Shown here piece by piece: positions 23,752-32,818 of a stretch of 64,000 nt of DNA. The DNA comes from Actinomadura rudentiformis (lineage in GTDB: Bacteria > Actinomycetota > Actinomycetes > Streptosporangiales > Streptosporangiaceae). The stretch is taken from assembly GCF_008923185.1 (NCBI RefSeq), contig NZ_WBMT01000033.1, positions 1-64,000 of the forward strand. Direction: 5' to 3'. The notes beneath the pieces are model-generated. The model was given only the letters and a program-made list of their open reading frames with translations, made no database searches and had not been told where the DNA came from. Positions within the stretch are counted from its first letter, which is position 1. The number at the start of each line of letters is the position of its first letter. The translations under genes were made by a program, and so were the position numbers.

Positions 23752-25257
23752 ATCATCCGTTCTCTTCGTCCGGCGGGTTCCCTCGCTCTCGCCGCCGGAA
23801 TGCTCCTGCTTGCGGCCGGCGGAACGCAGGCGGCGACGGCCGCTCCTCCCAAGCCGGGTCTCCAACTCCTGGTCGCCTCCAACACGGTTACCCTCAACAC
23901 CACTCCGAACTCGCCCGGCGTGGAGTTGAGTCTCGGCACGTACCTGGGCGCCACGGGTGCGCCTTTTGAGATCCACGTCAAACGCACGTCGTACGGCGAT
24001 CCCGTCGTGGCGACGCAGATCATCCGGCAGGGCGGCAAGGTCCGGACACGGACGCTGCCGCGCAGCATGGTCAGTGATTTCCTGGGTCTGAAGAAGTTCC
24101 TGCACGTCACGCTGACCGACGCCCGGGGCAAGAAGGTCCTCGAACGCGACCAGGGCGTCTGCCCCGCCGGTGAAGGCGCGCGGACGAAGCCTGGCGGGCC
24201 GGCTACGTCCCCGTATCCGGCGGGCTGCTCGGCCAATCCGTTCACGCTCGGGTCGGTCTGGGGAATCCAACGCGACTGGGCCATCGCCGCCGGGGGCGAC
24301 GAAAGCGAGAAGCCGGTCAAGCTCGCGGCCGGCACGTACACGGCCACCCTTACCGTCAACAAGGCCTATCGGGACCTGTTCGGGATCCCCGCGAAACCAA
24401 GGACTGTGAAGGTCACAGTACGCATGAGACCGGACGACGAGCGCCCGCAGCCGCGTAAGTCGGCGCCCACGCTCAGGGCGGCGGCCTCGCGGCCCACCGG
24501 ACCCAACGTTGTGCCCAAGGGCCCCAAGCCCGACCTGCGTTCCCTGCCGGCATGGAACATCAAGCTCACCGACGGCGAGGGCGGCGGGCACGGCCGCGGC
24601 GGCGGGCACGGCCGCGGCGGCGCGCACTCGAAAGCCGCGAAGAAGGATTATCTCGCTTTCAGCGCCAACGTCTGGAATGCGGGCCCATCCCCTCTCGTCG
24701 TGGACGGCTTCCGTGTCAAGCAGGGCCTCATGGACGCCTACCAGTACTTCTACGACGCCAAGGGCAAGCAGGTCGGCCACGCCAAGACCGGCACCATGGA
24801 GTGGGACGCCCGGGACGGCCACGAGCACTGGCACTTCACCGACTTCGCCAGCTACCGGCTGCTGAAGGCCAACAAGACCGAGGTCGTACGCAGCCAGAAG
24901 GAGGCGTTCTGCCTGGCCAACACCGACGCGATCGACTATCTGGTCAAGAACGCCAACTGGAAGCCGGAGAACACCGATCTGCACTCGGCCTGCGGTGACC
25001 TGTCATCGTTGTCGGTCCGCGAGGTGCTGGACGTCGGCAGCGGCGACACCTACAACCAGGACCTGCCCGGCCAGTCGTTCGACGTGACGAACCTGCCGAA
25101 CGGGACCTACTACATCCAGGTGATCGCCAACCCCGACCGCCGGCTCTTCGAGTCCAACCTGAAGAACAACGTCGCGCTCCGCAAGGTCATCCTCGGCGGC
25201 ACGCCCGGCGCCCGCACGGTGAAGGTGCCGCCCCACCAGCTCGTCAACGCCCCCTGA
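23752..25257 (+). CDS. Secreted lysyl oxidase-like protein
   Basis: About 501 residues. Residues 1-27 are a Sec signal. A beta-rich N-terminal region and a GGGHGRG-type linker (about 278-290) precede the oxidase domain, which shows the copper-binding cluster DGHEHWHFTDFASYRL near residue 356, the same geometry as the animal lysyl oxidase copper site. A C-terminal NGTYYIQVIANPDRRLFESNLKNN follows. It would oxidise protein lysines or primary amines outside the cell. Start is unusual: GGAGG at 23741 fits ATC at 23752 or 23755, and the only upstream candidate (TTG 23674) would place 26 residues before the signal peptide. Confidence 0.8.
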   Translation: MIRSLRPAGSLALAAGMLLLAAGGTQAATAAPPKPGLQLLVASNTVTLNTTPNSPGVELSLGTYLGATGAPFEIHVKRTSYGDPVVATQIIRQGGKVRTRTLPRSMVSDFLGLKKFLHVTLTDARGKKVLERDQGVCPAGEGARTKPGGPATSPYPAGCSANPFTLGSVWGIQRDWAIAAGGDESEKPVKLAAGTYTATLTVNKAYRDLFGIPAKPRTVKVTVRMRPDDERPQPRKSAPTLRAAASRPTGPNVVPKGPKPDLRSLPAWNIKLTDGEGGGHGRGGGHGRGGAHSKAAKKDYLAFSANVWNAGPSPLVVDGFRVKQGLMDAYQYFYDAKGKQVGHAKTGTMEWDARDGHEHWHFTDFASYRLLKANKTEVVRSQKEAFCLANTDAIDYLVKNANWKPENTDLHSACGDLSSLSVREVLDVGSGDTYNQDLPGQSFDVTNLPNGTYYIQVIANPDRRLFESNLKNNVALRKVILGGTPGARTVKVPPHQLVNAP

Positions 25258-25264
25258 CCGCCCC

Positions 25265-25302
25265 GGCGGACCCGGCTGGTCACACCACCGGCCGGGTCCG
25301 CC
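25265..25302 (+). terminator. Hairpin after the lysyl oxidase-like gene
   Basis: A 12-bp perfect stem (GGCGGACCCGGC paired with GCCGGGTCCGCC) with a 14-base loop, starting eight bases after the stop codon. No U-run follows, which is common in high-GC actinomycetes. Confidence 0.75.
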
Positions 25303-25417
25303 CGCCCGCTGGCGCGTGCACAGCTTCCGGCCGTTCACACCATCACCACAAGACCACGTGCCTGCCGAGGCGCCTGTCAGAGCAAAGGCCCTCCGTATGG
25401 ACGCGCCACGCACGCTG

Positions 25418-26356
25418 TCATTTTTCCTGCTTGCGCCCGGCTTCGCGGCCGGAGCTGGTTGCGTGGGTGGCGAGCAGGTCGAGGACGAGTGCCACCGGGG
25501 GCCAGAGTTTGTGGCCTTGGCGTACGACGGCGTACGAGCGCAACTCCACCCGCGGGCCGGTCAGTGGCAGCAGCCTGATGTCCGGGAGTACGGGCTGGTG
25601 GGCTGGGAGCAGTCCGATGCCCAGACCGGCGGTGATCAGATCTTGCACCAGTTCAAGGCTGTCGACGTGGTGAGTGATTCTCGGATGGAATCCGGCCATT
25701 GAGGCGAGGATGCCCACGACCTGCTCGTCGGCGCTGCTGCGGGAGTTGACGATCCAGTCTCGGTCGCGGAAGGCTGCGAGCACCTCCGGGGCGTCACCAT
25801 GGGGTACGGAGGCGGTGCGCGGCACGGCCAGGCTCCAGGGCACCGACCACAAAGGCCTGGTCTCCAGAGTCTGGTCCGCGGTGGCCGGGGCGAGGTTGTA
25901 GTCGTACGTCAGGGCGAGGTCGATCTCGTCCGCAGCCAGTAGCGCCAGCGCCTCGGCGGGTTCGTGCTCGCGGATGCGCAGCCGCACTTGGGGATGGTCG
26001 GTCGCCAGGTTCGCCGTGACCGGCAGCAGCGAACGGCGTACGGCCGTGGCGAAACCGGCGACCCGTACGGTGCCGGCCGGTTCGGCTCCCGGGTCCAGGT
26101 CGAGCCGGGCCGCTTCGACGGCGGCGAGGATCGTCACGGCGTGATGCGCCAGGCGGCGGCCGGCGGGAGTCAACCGGACCCGCCGGCCGTGCGGCTCGAT
26201 CAAGACCGTGTCCGTTTCCCGGGACAGCGCGGCGATCTGCTGGGACACCGCCGAGGTCGTGGTTCCCAGTTCTTCGGCGACTTCGCGCATCGACCCCAGC
26301 CGGGACAGCTCCAGCAGCATGCGCAGGCGACGGACGTCCACCTCCACATCATTCAT
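25418..26356 (-). CDS. LysR-family transcriptional regulator
   Basis: 312 residues from ATG 26356. The N-terminal HTH (VDVRRLRMLLELSRLGSMREVAEELGTTTSAVSQQIAALSRE) is followed by the wing and a periplasmic-binding-like effector domain with VRVAGFAT, IDLALTYDYN and a GLGIGLLPAH segment. It is divergent from the EamA exporter gene with only 68 bases between the coding starts, the standard arrangement for a LysR protein controlling the neighbouring gene. A TGTCCA-N11-TGGACA site lies in the gap. Confidence 0.92.
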   Translation of the reverse strand: MNDVEVDVRRLRMLLELSRLGSMREVAEELGTTTSAVSQQIAALSRETDTVLIEPHGRRVRLTPAGRRLAHHAVTILAAVEAARLDLDPGAEPAGTVRVAGFATAVRRSLLPVTANLATDHPQVRLRIREHEPAEALALLAADEIDLALTYDYNLAPATADQTLETRPLWSVPWSLAVPRTASVPHGDAPEVLAAFRDRDWIVNSRSSADEQVVGILASMAGFHPRITHHVDSLELVQDLITAGLGIGLLPAHQPVLPDIRLLPLTGPRVELRSYAVVRQGHKLWPPVALVLDLLATHATSSGREAGRKQEK

Positions 26357-26371
26357 GAATCGTGAACGGTA

Positions 26372-26394
26372 TGTCCAGTATCCTCGCGTGGACA
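26372..26394. promoter_or_regulatory. Candidate LysR operator
   Basis: TGTCCA at 26372 and TGGACA at 26389 form a perfect 6-bp inverted repeat with an 11-base spacer (T-N11-A form), located between the divergent LysR and EamA genes. Position and geometry match LysR-type recognition sites. Confidence 0.6.
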
Positions 26395-26424
26395 CGAACG
26401 TTCGCGTTCCCTTCTACTGGGGTC

Positions 26425-27372
26425 ATGACCACGAGCCTTTCCTCTCCGACCCCTGCCTTGTCCGCCGGCGCAAGACCCGCCGCCGGCATCGGCGCCCTCA
26501 TGGTGCTGGCCTCCATGATCTGCGTGCAGCTGGGTCTGGCCGTCTCGGTAGGCCTGATCGACCAGCTGGGCGCCGAGGGCGTCGCCTGGCTGCGGCTCGC
26601 GTGGGCCGGGATCCTGCTGCTGATCATCGTGAGGCCCCGTCCGTCGGCTTTCAGCCGCGCCGACCTGCTCGCATGCACGGCGCTCGGGGTGGCGACGGGA
26701 GGCATGACCCTGTTCTTCATGGCCGCGGTCGAACGGCTGCCCCTGGGCACCGCCGCCGCACTCGAGTTCCTCGGCCCGCTCGGCGTCGCCCTGGTCCGCG
26801 GACGCGGCGGGAGCAAACTGTGGCCGCTGCTGGCGGCGGCGGGTGTCCTGCTGCTCACCGAGCCCTGGCACGGCGGAAGCGATCCGGTCGGCGTGGTCTT
26901 CGCGCTGGCCGCCGCAGCCTGCTGGGCCGCCTACATCCTGCTGACCCAGCATGTCGGCGACCAGGTCTCCGGGCTCGGCGGACTCGCCGTCTCCATGCCG
27001 GTCGCCGCGCTCGTGGCCACCGTCGTCGCCGGCCCCTCGGTCGTGGACCACCTCTCCTTGCCGATTCTCTTGGCCGGGCTCGGCCTGGCCGTACTTCTGC
27101 CCGTCGTGCCCTTCGCCCTCGAACTGATCGCTCTGCGCCGGCTCACCACCGCCGCGTTCGGCACGCTGATGTGCCTGGAACCGGCCATCGCCACCGTCAT
27201 CGGACTGGCCTTCCTCCACCAGATACCCGGCTGGGTCCCCATCGCCGGAATCGCCTTCGTGGTCGCCGCCGGAATCGGCGCCGAACGCACCGGCGCCCGC
27301 GCCGACAACCAGCAAGTTCCAGTGGAGGCCGCTAGCGTTCGCCACCCCACTTGCGACAACGCGGCAGCGTGA
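26425..27372 (+). CDS. EamA-family transporter (RhtA-like exporter)
   Basis: 315 residues from ATG 26425. Ten membrane helices in two homologous halves are visible, with [23 protein letters not shown] and the [16 protein letters not shown] motif of the first EamA half, and [16 protein letters not shown] starting the second. Members export amino acids or related small molecules; RhtA-like proteins export threonine and homoserine. The substrate here is not known. Control by the divergent LysR gene is likely. Confidence 0.88.
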   Translation: MTTSLSSPTPALSAGARPAAGIGALMVLASMICVQLGLAVSVGLIDQLGAEGVAWLRLAWAGILLLIIVRPRPSAFSRADLLACTALGVATGGMTLFFMAAVERLPLGTAAALEFLGPLGVALVRGRGGSKLWPLLAAAGVLLLTEPWHGGSDPVGVVFALAAAACWAAYILLTQHVGDQVSGLGGLAVSMPVAALVATVVAGPSVVDHLSLPILLAGLGLAVLLPVVPFALELIALRRLTTAAFGTLMCLEPAIATVIGLAFLHQIPGWVPIAGIAFVVAAGIGAERTGARADNQQVPVEAASVRHPTCDNAAA

Positions 27373-27620
27373 CCTGCTAGATAGACGAGCCAAGGCCCCC
27401 GGCCGGACTACAGGGTTGGCTGGCCCTGGACGACTTCCTGCGTATCAAGCCTTGAGCGGTCAAACGGCCTCTGGCCCGCTACGCCCAGGAGGCCTGCGCG
27501 TCGGCCGACTCGTCCACACGTTGATGATCAACATCGATGTCTTGACCAGCCCGATCGCCCCTTGACCAGACCGGGTTTGAGAAGCGTCCGCAGGGCTCTG
27601 ATGGTGGTTACGCTCGTCGG

Positions 27621-27923
27621 GTGGAGTCAATCGTGGCGGCGGGCGTATGGCTCTATGACGGCGTCGTGCCCACGACGGTCAATGTGGTCATGCTCGACTA
27701 CGACTTCTGGCACGTCATTGCGGAGGCCAACGGTGATCTTGAACCGGGAGAAGTTCCGCAGTTGAACGAGGAGGGCCGCCTCTACTACCTGAAGTATCTG
27801 CCGGCTGGACGGCCTGATGACGGCGGCCGCCCGTTTTGGCCGAGTTCTCAGGGATTCCACACGTTGGCGGAGGCGGTCGCCGCCGCCGAGGCGGCCCTGC
27901 CAGGGCCCGTCGTGTGGAAGTAG
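27621..27923 (+). CDS. Hypothetical 100-aa protein
   Basis: Starts at GTG 27621 and ends at TAG 27923. It alternates strands and one helix (VMLDYDFWHVIAE, GRLYYLKYLP, FWPSSQGFHTLAEAVAAAEAAL) and has no signal or membrane segment. A single-domain beta-alpha fold is likely. Ribosome site is weak. Codon use is normal for the genome, which supports a real gene. Family not recognised. Confidence 0.55.
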   Translation: MESIVAAGVWLYDGVVPTTVNVVMLDYDFWHVIAEANGDLEPGEVPQLNEEGRLYYLKYLPAGRPDDGGRPFWPSSQGFHTLAEAVAAAEAALPGPVVWK

Positions 27924-28154
27924 GCGACGACCGAGGCCGGCCGGGCAAGTCTGTCTGGACCGGCCCCCTGGCTGGCACTCTCACATACGGAAGCGTCGGC
28001 TCCACCCGGGACTCGGATGTACTGGAAGTCCCAGATGGAGCCATCGCTATTTCATTGATTCGTGCAATCTAGGTTCGCCGAATGCGCAACCCAGTTGGAG
28101 CGTCCTCCTCGGCCGTGCGGCCCATCGGCTGCGTCAGGAAGCGATCTTCTCTCG

Positions 28155-29450
28155 TCAGTTGCCGCGACGGACGAACGCGTTGTTGAGGACGTCGCGGGTG
28201 ACGGTTGAGCCGAGCCGATCGCCGTCCACTGAGGCGAAGCGGTAGTGCACCCCGGCCCAGACCCTGGCCTGGAGCAGTTCGGCCGTGGCTTTGGAAAGGC
28301 TGTTGTAGCGGCGGGTCGTTCCGGAGTCGGCGCTGTAGGCGCTGAAGGAGACGTTGTCGCGACCGAAGAACTTCCGCAGGCTTGCCGTGGTCGCCGACGT
28401 GAAGCAGGCGTGCCCTGACGGGTACTCCGCCGACGGTGCCGTGGTCCGCAGCGGAGTCCAGTCCCGATCTGCCTCGGTGGCCGGATTGCCGTCGGTGTCG
28501 GCCAGCGGGATCGCCGTCACCGGGCGCCAGAACCTCCAGAACTTCTTCTCCTGGTAGCAGGCGATCAGCGCGTCGGCGGCGGCCACGTCCACCATGGCGA
28601 ACATGCGGGCCGTCTGCAGGGTGCCGAGCCGGTGGGTCGTGGCGAGCTGGCGCTTGATCGCCCACTCCACGAGTCGCGGGTCGTCCCACCAGATCGCTGC
28701 CTCTTTCTGCTCAGGCGTACGGACCGTGCTGGTGGCCGAGCCGAGAGTCTTGACCTCGTTCAGGTCGCGGGCATAAGCGGCGCTGGCCAGGGCCGGCGGC
28801 CCTGGGGCGCGGTAGTCGCCGACGTCGTCGATGACGAACGGCTTGAGGGTGGCGAACCAGGCGCCGGTTTGGAGGAAGCCGGGCGGAGTCGGCCGCCACT
28901 GGCCCGGGGCGTTGCCGACGGGCCAGGTCGCATCGGAGAACGCGCCGTCGTTGCGGCGGGCATCGATCATCGCCGCGGCCGCGGCCTCGCCGACCGCGAT
29001 GCCGCCGCGCTCGGAACGGCCGTCGGGGATCGCGGCGAGTGACTTCTCGTACTGTGCGCGCAGGGAGTCGGCCTGGGCGGGGAAGAGCCAGAGGAGCGTA
29101 CGGTAGGCCGCGGCGGCCACGGCCGCGGGGGTGGAGTCACCGGGCCGGCTGCGCGGAGCGATCAGGTACGGCTTGAACGGAGTGCCGGCGATCGCGTTGA
29201 CCGCGTCGTACACGGCGCCCTGCACGATCGCGAAGCTGCGGGCGGACGCGGTCGGTGACTGCCGGGCGACCTCGTAGACGGCGGTCTCGGCGTGGCTATT
29301 CCAGGTGATGACGGCGTTGGGTTTTGCGGCCCCCTGGGCTTGTGCCGCAGTCGTCGTAAAACCCGTCGGCACGGTCACAATGAGCGCGGTCATCACCGCC
29401 ATCCCGCGCATTCTGCGGAATGGTCCAGACTTACGAAGACGATTCGTCAT
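28155..29450 (-). CDS. Vanadium-dependent haloperoxidase-like / PAP2-fold secreted protein
   Basis: 431 residues from ATG 29450. Signal-like start (about 1-38) ends near AAQAQG. The PAP2/vanadate-binding signature is complete: KKFWRFWRPVTAI near residue 305, PSGHA near 344 and RVWAGVHYRFASVDG with the third-motif Arg and His near 400. Such proteins are vanadate haloperoxidases or phosphatases with the same pocket. The protein is extracellular. It stands alone. Without a chloroperoxidase-type distal His being evident, halogenating versus phosphatase activity cannot be told. Confidence 0.85.
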   Translation of the reverse strand: MTNRLRKSGPFRRMRGMAVMTALIVTVPTGFTTTAAQAQGAAKPNAVITWNSHAETAVYEVARQSPTASARSFAIVQGAVYDAVNAIAGTPFKPYLIAPRSRPGDSTPAAVAAAAYRTLLWLFPAQADSLRAQYEKSLAAIPDGRSERGGIAVGEAAAAAMIDARRNDGAFSDATWPVGNAPGQWRPTPPGFLQTGAWFATLKPFVIDDVGDYRAPGPPALASAAYARDLNEVKTLGSATSTVRTPEQKEAAIWWDDPRLVEWAIKRQLATTHRLGTLQTARMFAMVDVAAADALIACYQEKKFWRFWRPVTAIPLADTDGNPATEADRDWTPLRTTAPSAEYPSGHACFTSATTASLRKFFGRDNVSFSAYSADSGTTRRYNSLSKATAELLQARVWAGVHYRFASVDGDRLGSTVTRDVLNNAFVRRGN

Positions 29451-29828
29451 GGGATCCCCATCGGCTGATCGGTGCCCGAGAAAAATCCAGTGTCCAACCA
29501 CAGCAAGGCCTGAGAAATGAGAAGGACTGACCGGAACCGGCCTGGACAGCAGAGCATTTTCGAGCACAGGATCGCAGCGGCACAGCCGCAACAGTCAGGG
29601 GTCATCGCCGACCTTGTCGCGAATCCTGGGATAGATGTCCGGAAGATGCCAGACAACCGGCTCGACGAGATCGTGGAAGCCTTCGCACTCGCTCAGGTCC
29701 TCCTGCACCCGACGATGCGTGTCGATCTGTGCTCCGGGTCTCGGGGGCACGTTGCATCACCTGCAGTGACGGTCACCCCGGCGCCCGTAGGATCGGATCC
29801 GTTGTCCGCTGATCCGAAGGCCTGGAAC

Positions 29829-30077
29829 ATGACCGTCTGGCACGAACAGCAGCACGACCCGATCACCTGGGAGATGTTCCTTGAGATCGACGAGGACATC
29901 CGACGGGATCTGGAAATCGTGGACGGGTTCGTCGTTCCCCGCGAACAGCGTGGTCGGGACCACCAGAAGGTGGGAACCCGGCTTTCGCTGGCCTTCGAGC
30001 AAGCAGCGATGAACGCGACCGACCCGTTCCCGCTGGAAATCCTCTGGGAGCAACTCGAGGTCGCCCCACGGGTGTGA
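29829..30077 (+). pseudogene. Truncated Uma2-family endonuclease
   Basis: 82 residues from ATG 29829. It keeps the N-terminal Uma2 features (MTVWHEQQHDPITWEMFLEIDED, LEIVDGFVVP, RDHQKVGTRLSLAFEQA) but ends just where the catalytic PD-(D/E)XK core would begin. Normal family length is about 180-200 residues, so over half is gone. Downstream sequence is non-coding up to the next gene. A relic or a free N-terminal fragment. Confidence 0.55.
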
Positions 30078-30165
30078 GCCCGGCTTGGCGAGTGTCAGGA
30101 AACGAAGGGGCTGTTCTGATCGTTTGTCGCTACGATGGCCGACCTCGGCGACGGAAGGGCATGTT

Positions 30166-30780
30166 TTGATCATCTTTGGGCTGCAGGTCGTGTACTTCAC
30201 GCTGAGCAAGGGGGTCTTCCACTGCCCTGACTGCGGTGGTGATCGGGAGTACCGGCGCCGGCAGGGACGCAACTTCTTCAGCCTGTTCTTCATCCCGGTG
30301 ATCCCGCTCAACAAGACCGGCGGCGAGTTCGTTCAGTGCAGCACGTGCAAGGGCCGCTGGAACATGGGAGTGCTCGAGGCGCCGACCACCGCCCAGCTCG
30401 CCTCGATGCCCGCCCTGCTCATGCGGCTGGCCGCCGCCCAGGTGCTGCGCTCGGGCGATGTCACCCATCCGGGAGCCCGCGAGCACGCCGTCGCCGTCGT
30501 TCGGCGGGCAGGCGACCATGCCTTTGACCCCGCGGCGCTGGACTACGACCTGTCCCGCCCGTTCGACCAGATCCGTGTCGAGATCGCGAACGCGGCCGGA
30601 GCGCTGGCACCTGAGGCTCGCGAGAACATCCTGGGCGCCGCCGCCGAGATCGCCTTCGCCGACGGCCCGCTCAGCGCCTCGGAAGAGGAGACCCTCGCGG
30701 TGATCGGGGCCGACCTCGGTCTCACGCGGGTGCAGGTCACCGGCGTTCTCACGCTCGCCCGGCAATCGACCGGTCGCTGA
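30166..30780 (+). CDS. Zinc-ribbon / TerB-like protein
   Basis: 204 residues from TTG 30166 (GAAGGG eight bases upstream). The first 60 residues include a hydrophobic strand (IIFGLQVVYFTL), a zinc ribbon CPDCGGDREYRRR, FSLFFIPVIPLNKTGG and the second knuckle CSTCKGRW. A helical TerB-like domain follows (residues about 125-204, with EIAFADGPLSASEEETLAVIGADLGLT). TerB domains occur in stress/tellurite systems and bind membranes or metals. The TerY-like triad lies 25 kb away; a link is only possible. Confidence 0.75.
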   Translation: MIIFGLQVVYFTLSKGVFHCPDCGGDREYRRRQGRNFFSLFFIPVIPLNKTGGEFVQCSTCKGRWNMGVLEAPTTAQLASMPALLMRLAAAQVLRSGDVTHPGAREHAVAVVRRAGDHAFDPAALDYDLSRPFDQIRVEIANAAGALAPEARENILGAAAEIAFADGPLSASEEETLAVIGADLGLTRVQVTGVLTLARQSTGR

Positions 30781-30810
30781 CAGGCGGGAACGTTCTGCGG
30801 GTGTTCACGG

Positions 30811-30827
30811 CTGCCGAACGTCGGCAG
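30811..30827 (+). terminator. Short hairpin after the TerB-like gene
   Basis: CTGCCGA-ACG-TCGGCAG, a 7-bp perfect stem with three-base loop, 30 bases past the stop codon of the TerB-like gene. It is a plausible weak terminator. Confidence 0.4.
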
Positions 30828-30914
30828 TCGGGATCGCGGCGAGCGATCTTCTCCGCGCCGACGATTCCTTGACGGGGGCAAGGGAAGTAAAAGGGATTTC
30901 CTAGACTTTCCGGC

Positions 30915-31805
30915 ATGGGTCAAATTTTGGTCGGCACGGCCTCCTGGACCGACAAGACGTTGCTGGAATCGGGTTGGTATCCGCCCACGATCAAGACCGC
31001 CGAGGATCGGCTGCGGTATTACGCCACGCAGTTTCCGCTGGTCGAAGTGGACGCGACGTACTATGCGCCGCCCGCCGAGCAGAACGCCTGTCTGTGGCGG
31101 GACCGTACACCCGACGGCTTCACGTTCAATATCAAGGCGTTCTCGCTGCTCACGCAGCATCCCACGAAGGTCGCCGCGCTCTACAAGGATCTGCGCGGGT
31201 TGGTGCCGGCCAAGCAGTCGGTATATCTCAAGGACGTGCCCGCTCACGTTGCGGAGGAAGTGTGGGAACGGTTCCTGAGCGCGCTGTGGCCGCTGTATGA
31301 GGCGCGCAAGCTGGGGGCGGTGCTGTTCCAGTTCCCGCGCTGGTTTCCGTTCGGGGAACGGACCCGGGCCTACATCCTTGAGGTGAAGGAGCGCTGCGCG
31401 CCTGTGCGGATCTGCGTGGAGTTCCGGCACCACAGCTGGCTGAACGAGGAGAACGAGGCCGCGACGCTGGAGTTCCTGAGGCGCCATGACGTGCCGTACG
31501 TGGGTGTGGACATGCCGCAAGGGCATTCCTCTTCGGTGCCGCCGGTGCTGGATGTGACGTCCGATCTGGCGGTCGTGCGTTTCCATGGGCACAGCGCCCG
31601 GTGGGACAGCCGCAACGTCTACGACAAGTTCGCCTATCTCTACAGCGAGGACGAACTGCAGGCATGGGCGCGCCGCATCGAGGAACTGGCTGCGGACGCC
31701 GCGACAACGCACGTGATCTTCAACAACTGCTGCGCCGACCATTCTCAGCGCAACGCGGCGCGTATGGCCGCGTTGCTGAACGGCGATCGGCCGTCGGAGG
31801 CATGA
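30915..31805 (+). CDS. DUF72 domain-containing protein
   Basis: 296 residues, start ATG 30915. The DUF72 (YecE-like) TIM-barrel landmarks are present: ILVGTASWTDKTLLESGWYPP at the start, YYATQFPLVEVDATYYAPP, FNIKAFSLLTQHP, VLFQFPRWFP, CVEFRHHSWL and VRFHGHSARWD. The protein is cytosolic. The family is widespread but has no proven reaction. Its 3' end faces the DUF574 methyltransferase gene. Confidence 0.92.
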   Translation: MGQILVGTASWTDKTLLESGWYPPTIKTAEDRLRYYATQFPLVEVDATYYAPPAEQNACLWRDRTPDGFTFNIKAFSLLTQHPTKVAALYKDLRGLVPAKQSVYLKDVPAHVAEEVWERFLSALWPLYEARKLGAVLFQFPRWFPFGERTRAYILEVKERCAPVRICVEFRHHSWLNEENEAATLEFLRRHDVPYVGVDMPQGHSSSVPPVLDVTSDLAVVRFHGHSARWDSRNVYDKFAYLYSEDELQAWARRIEELAADAATTHVIFNNCCADHSQRNAARMAALLNGDRPSEA

Positions 31806-31837
31806 CCGGAAAAGGGTTTCACCTCCGGGCCACCCGA

Positions 31838-32641
31838 TCAGGGTTTGCGGGCAAGACCGCAGATCTGATTGACCTCGGGGGGCAGGCCTTGGGAAGTGAG
31901 TTCGGCTCGCCATCGTGAGCAGGAGACGACACCTGGCTCCACCAGCTCCAGGCCGTCGAAGAAGCTAGCGATCTGGGGGATGGTGCGGAAGGTCATCTTG
32001 GGTTCGCCATGCTCATTCCAATGGTGCAGGGAGCGGAGCGAGTCCTCGGTATCGACATCCCCGGTGGCGTGAGCGATGGCCAGGTAACTGCCTGAGGGTA
32101 GGGCCTGAACGAGTTTGTCCACGATGGCGTGGGCATGGTCGTCGTCAAGCAGGAAATGCACAATGCCCAGCAGCATGAGCGCGATTGGCTGGTCGAAGTC
32201 GAGGGTGCCGCTGGCGGCGTCCAGGATGTATTCGGGGTCCCGCAGGTCGGCGTGGACATAATCGCAGGCGCCTTGGGGGGTTGAGGTGAGCAAGGCACGG
32301 GCGTGCATCAGCACGAGCGGGTCGTTGTCGACATAGACGATCCGGGCCTCGCCGGCGATGCGCTGGGCGACCTGGTGCGTGTTGTCGTGGGTGGGCAGCC
32401 CGGTGCCGATGTCCAGGAACTGCCGGACTCCCGCTTCGCCGACCAGGTACTGGACTGCGCGGCCCAGAAAGGCGCGATCTTGACGGGCGGTCTGCACGAT
32501 GCCGGGGAACATCGCGGCGATCTGGTCGCCGACCTCGCGATCGATGAGGTAATTGTCCTTGCCGCCCAGCCAGTGGTTCCAGATCCGAGCCGAGTGAGGA
32601 ACATTCTTATCGATTGGCAACGCCGGGGAATCATCAGTCAC
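31838..32641 (-). CDS. SAM-dependent methyltransferase, DUF574 family
   Basis: 267 residues. This is the actinobacterial DUF574 family: NVPHSARIWNHWLGGKDNYLIDRE at the start, VRQFLDIGTGLPTHDNTHQVAQ (SAM-binding loop), VVYVDNDPLV-type acidic loop, and IMLLGIVHFL. The family is Rossmann-fold and typically abundant in actinomycetes, frequently next to XRE regulators. The XRE gene at 32819 is divergent here. Substrates are unknown. Confidence 0.93.
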   Translation of the reverse strand: MTDDSPALPIDKNVPHSARIWNHWLGGKDNYLIDREVGDQIAAMFPGIVQTARQDRAFLGRAVQYLVGEAGVRQFLDIGTGLPTHDNTHQVAQRIAGEARIVYVDNDPLVLMHARALLTSTPQGACDYVHADLRDPEYILDAASGTLDFDQPIALMLLGIVHFLLDDDHAHAIVDKLVQALPSGSYLAIAHATGDVDTEDSLRSLHHWNEHGEPKMTFRTIPQIASFFDGLELVEPGVVSCSRWRAELTSQGLPPEVNQICGLARKP

Positions 32642-32818
32642 GGGAAAACTCCCTTAGTCGGAGCAAGTGGAATCTCATTCTGCCCGATCGCAGCATGGCC
32701 CGGCAGTCCTGGCAGCTGTCTGTTTTCCGGTGTTATCAGCGGTGCGTTCCGGATGGGGAGGCTAACGTGAGGGGTGAGAGAGCACGGCACGGCTTCGCAC
32801 CAAGGCGGCGAACAGGCA

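Noticed and set aside
24585-24626. GGCGGGCACGGCCGCGGC repeat inside the lysyl oxidase-like gene
   Set aside because: In-frame coding repeat of a flexible GGGHGRG linker; interesting but ordinary for secreted actinobacterial proteins.
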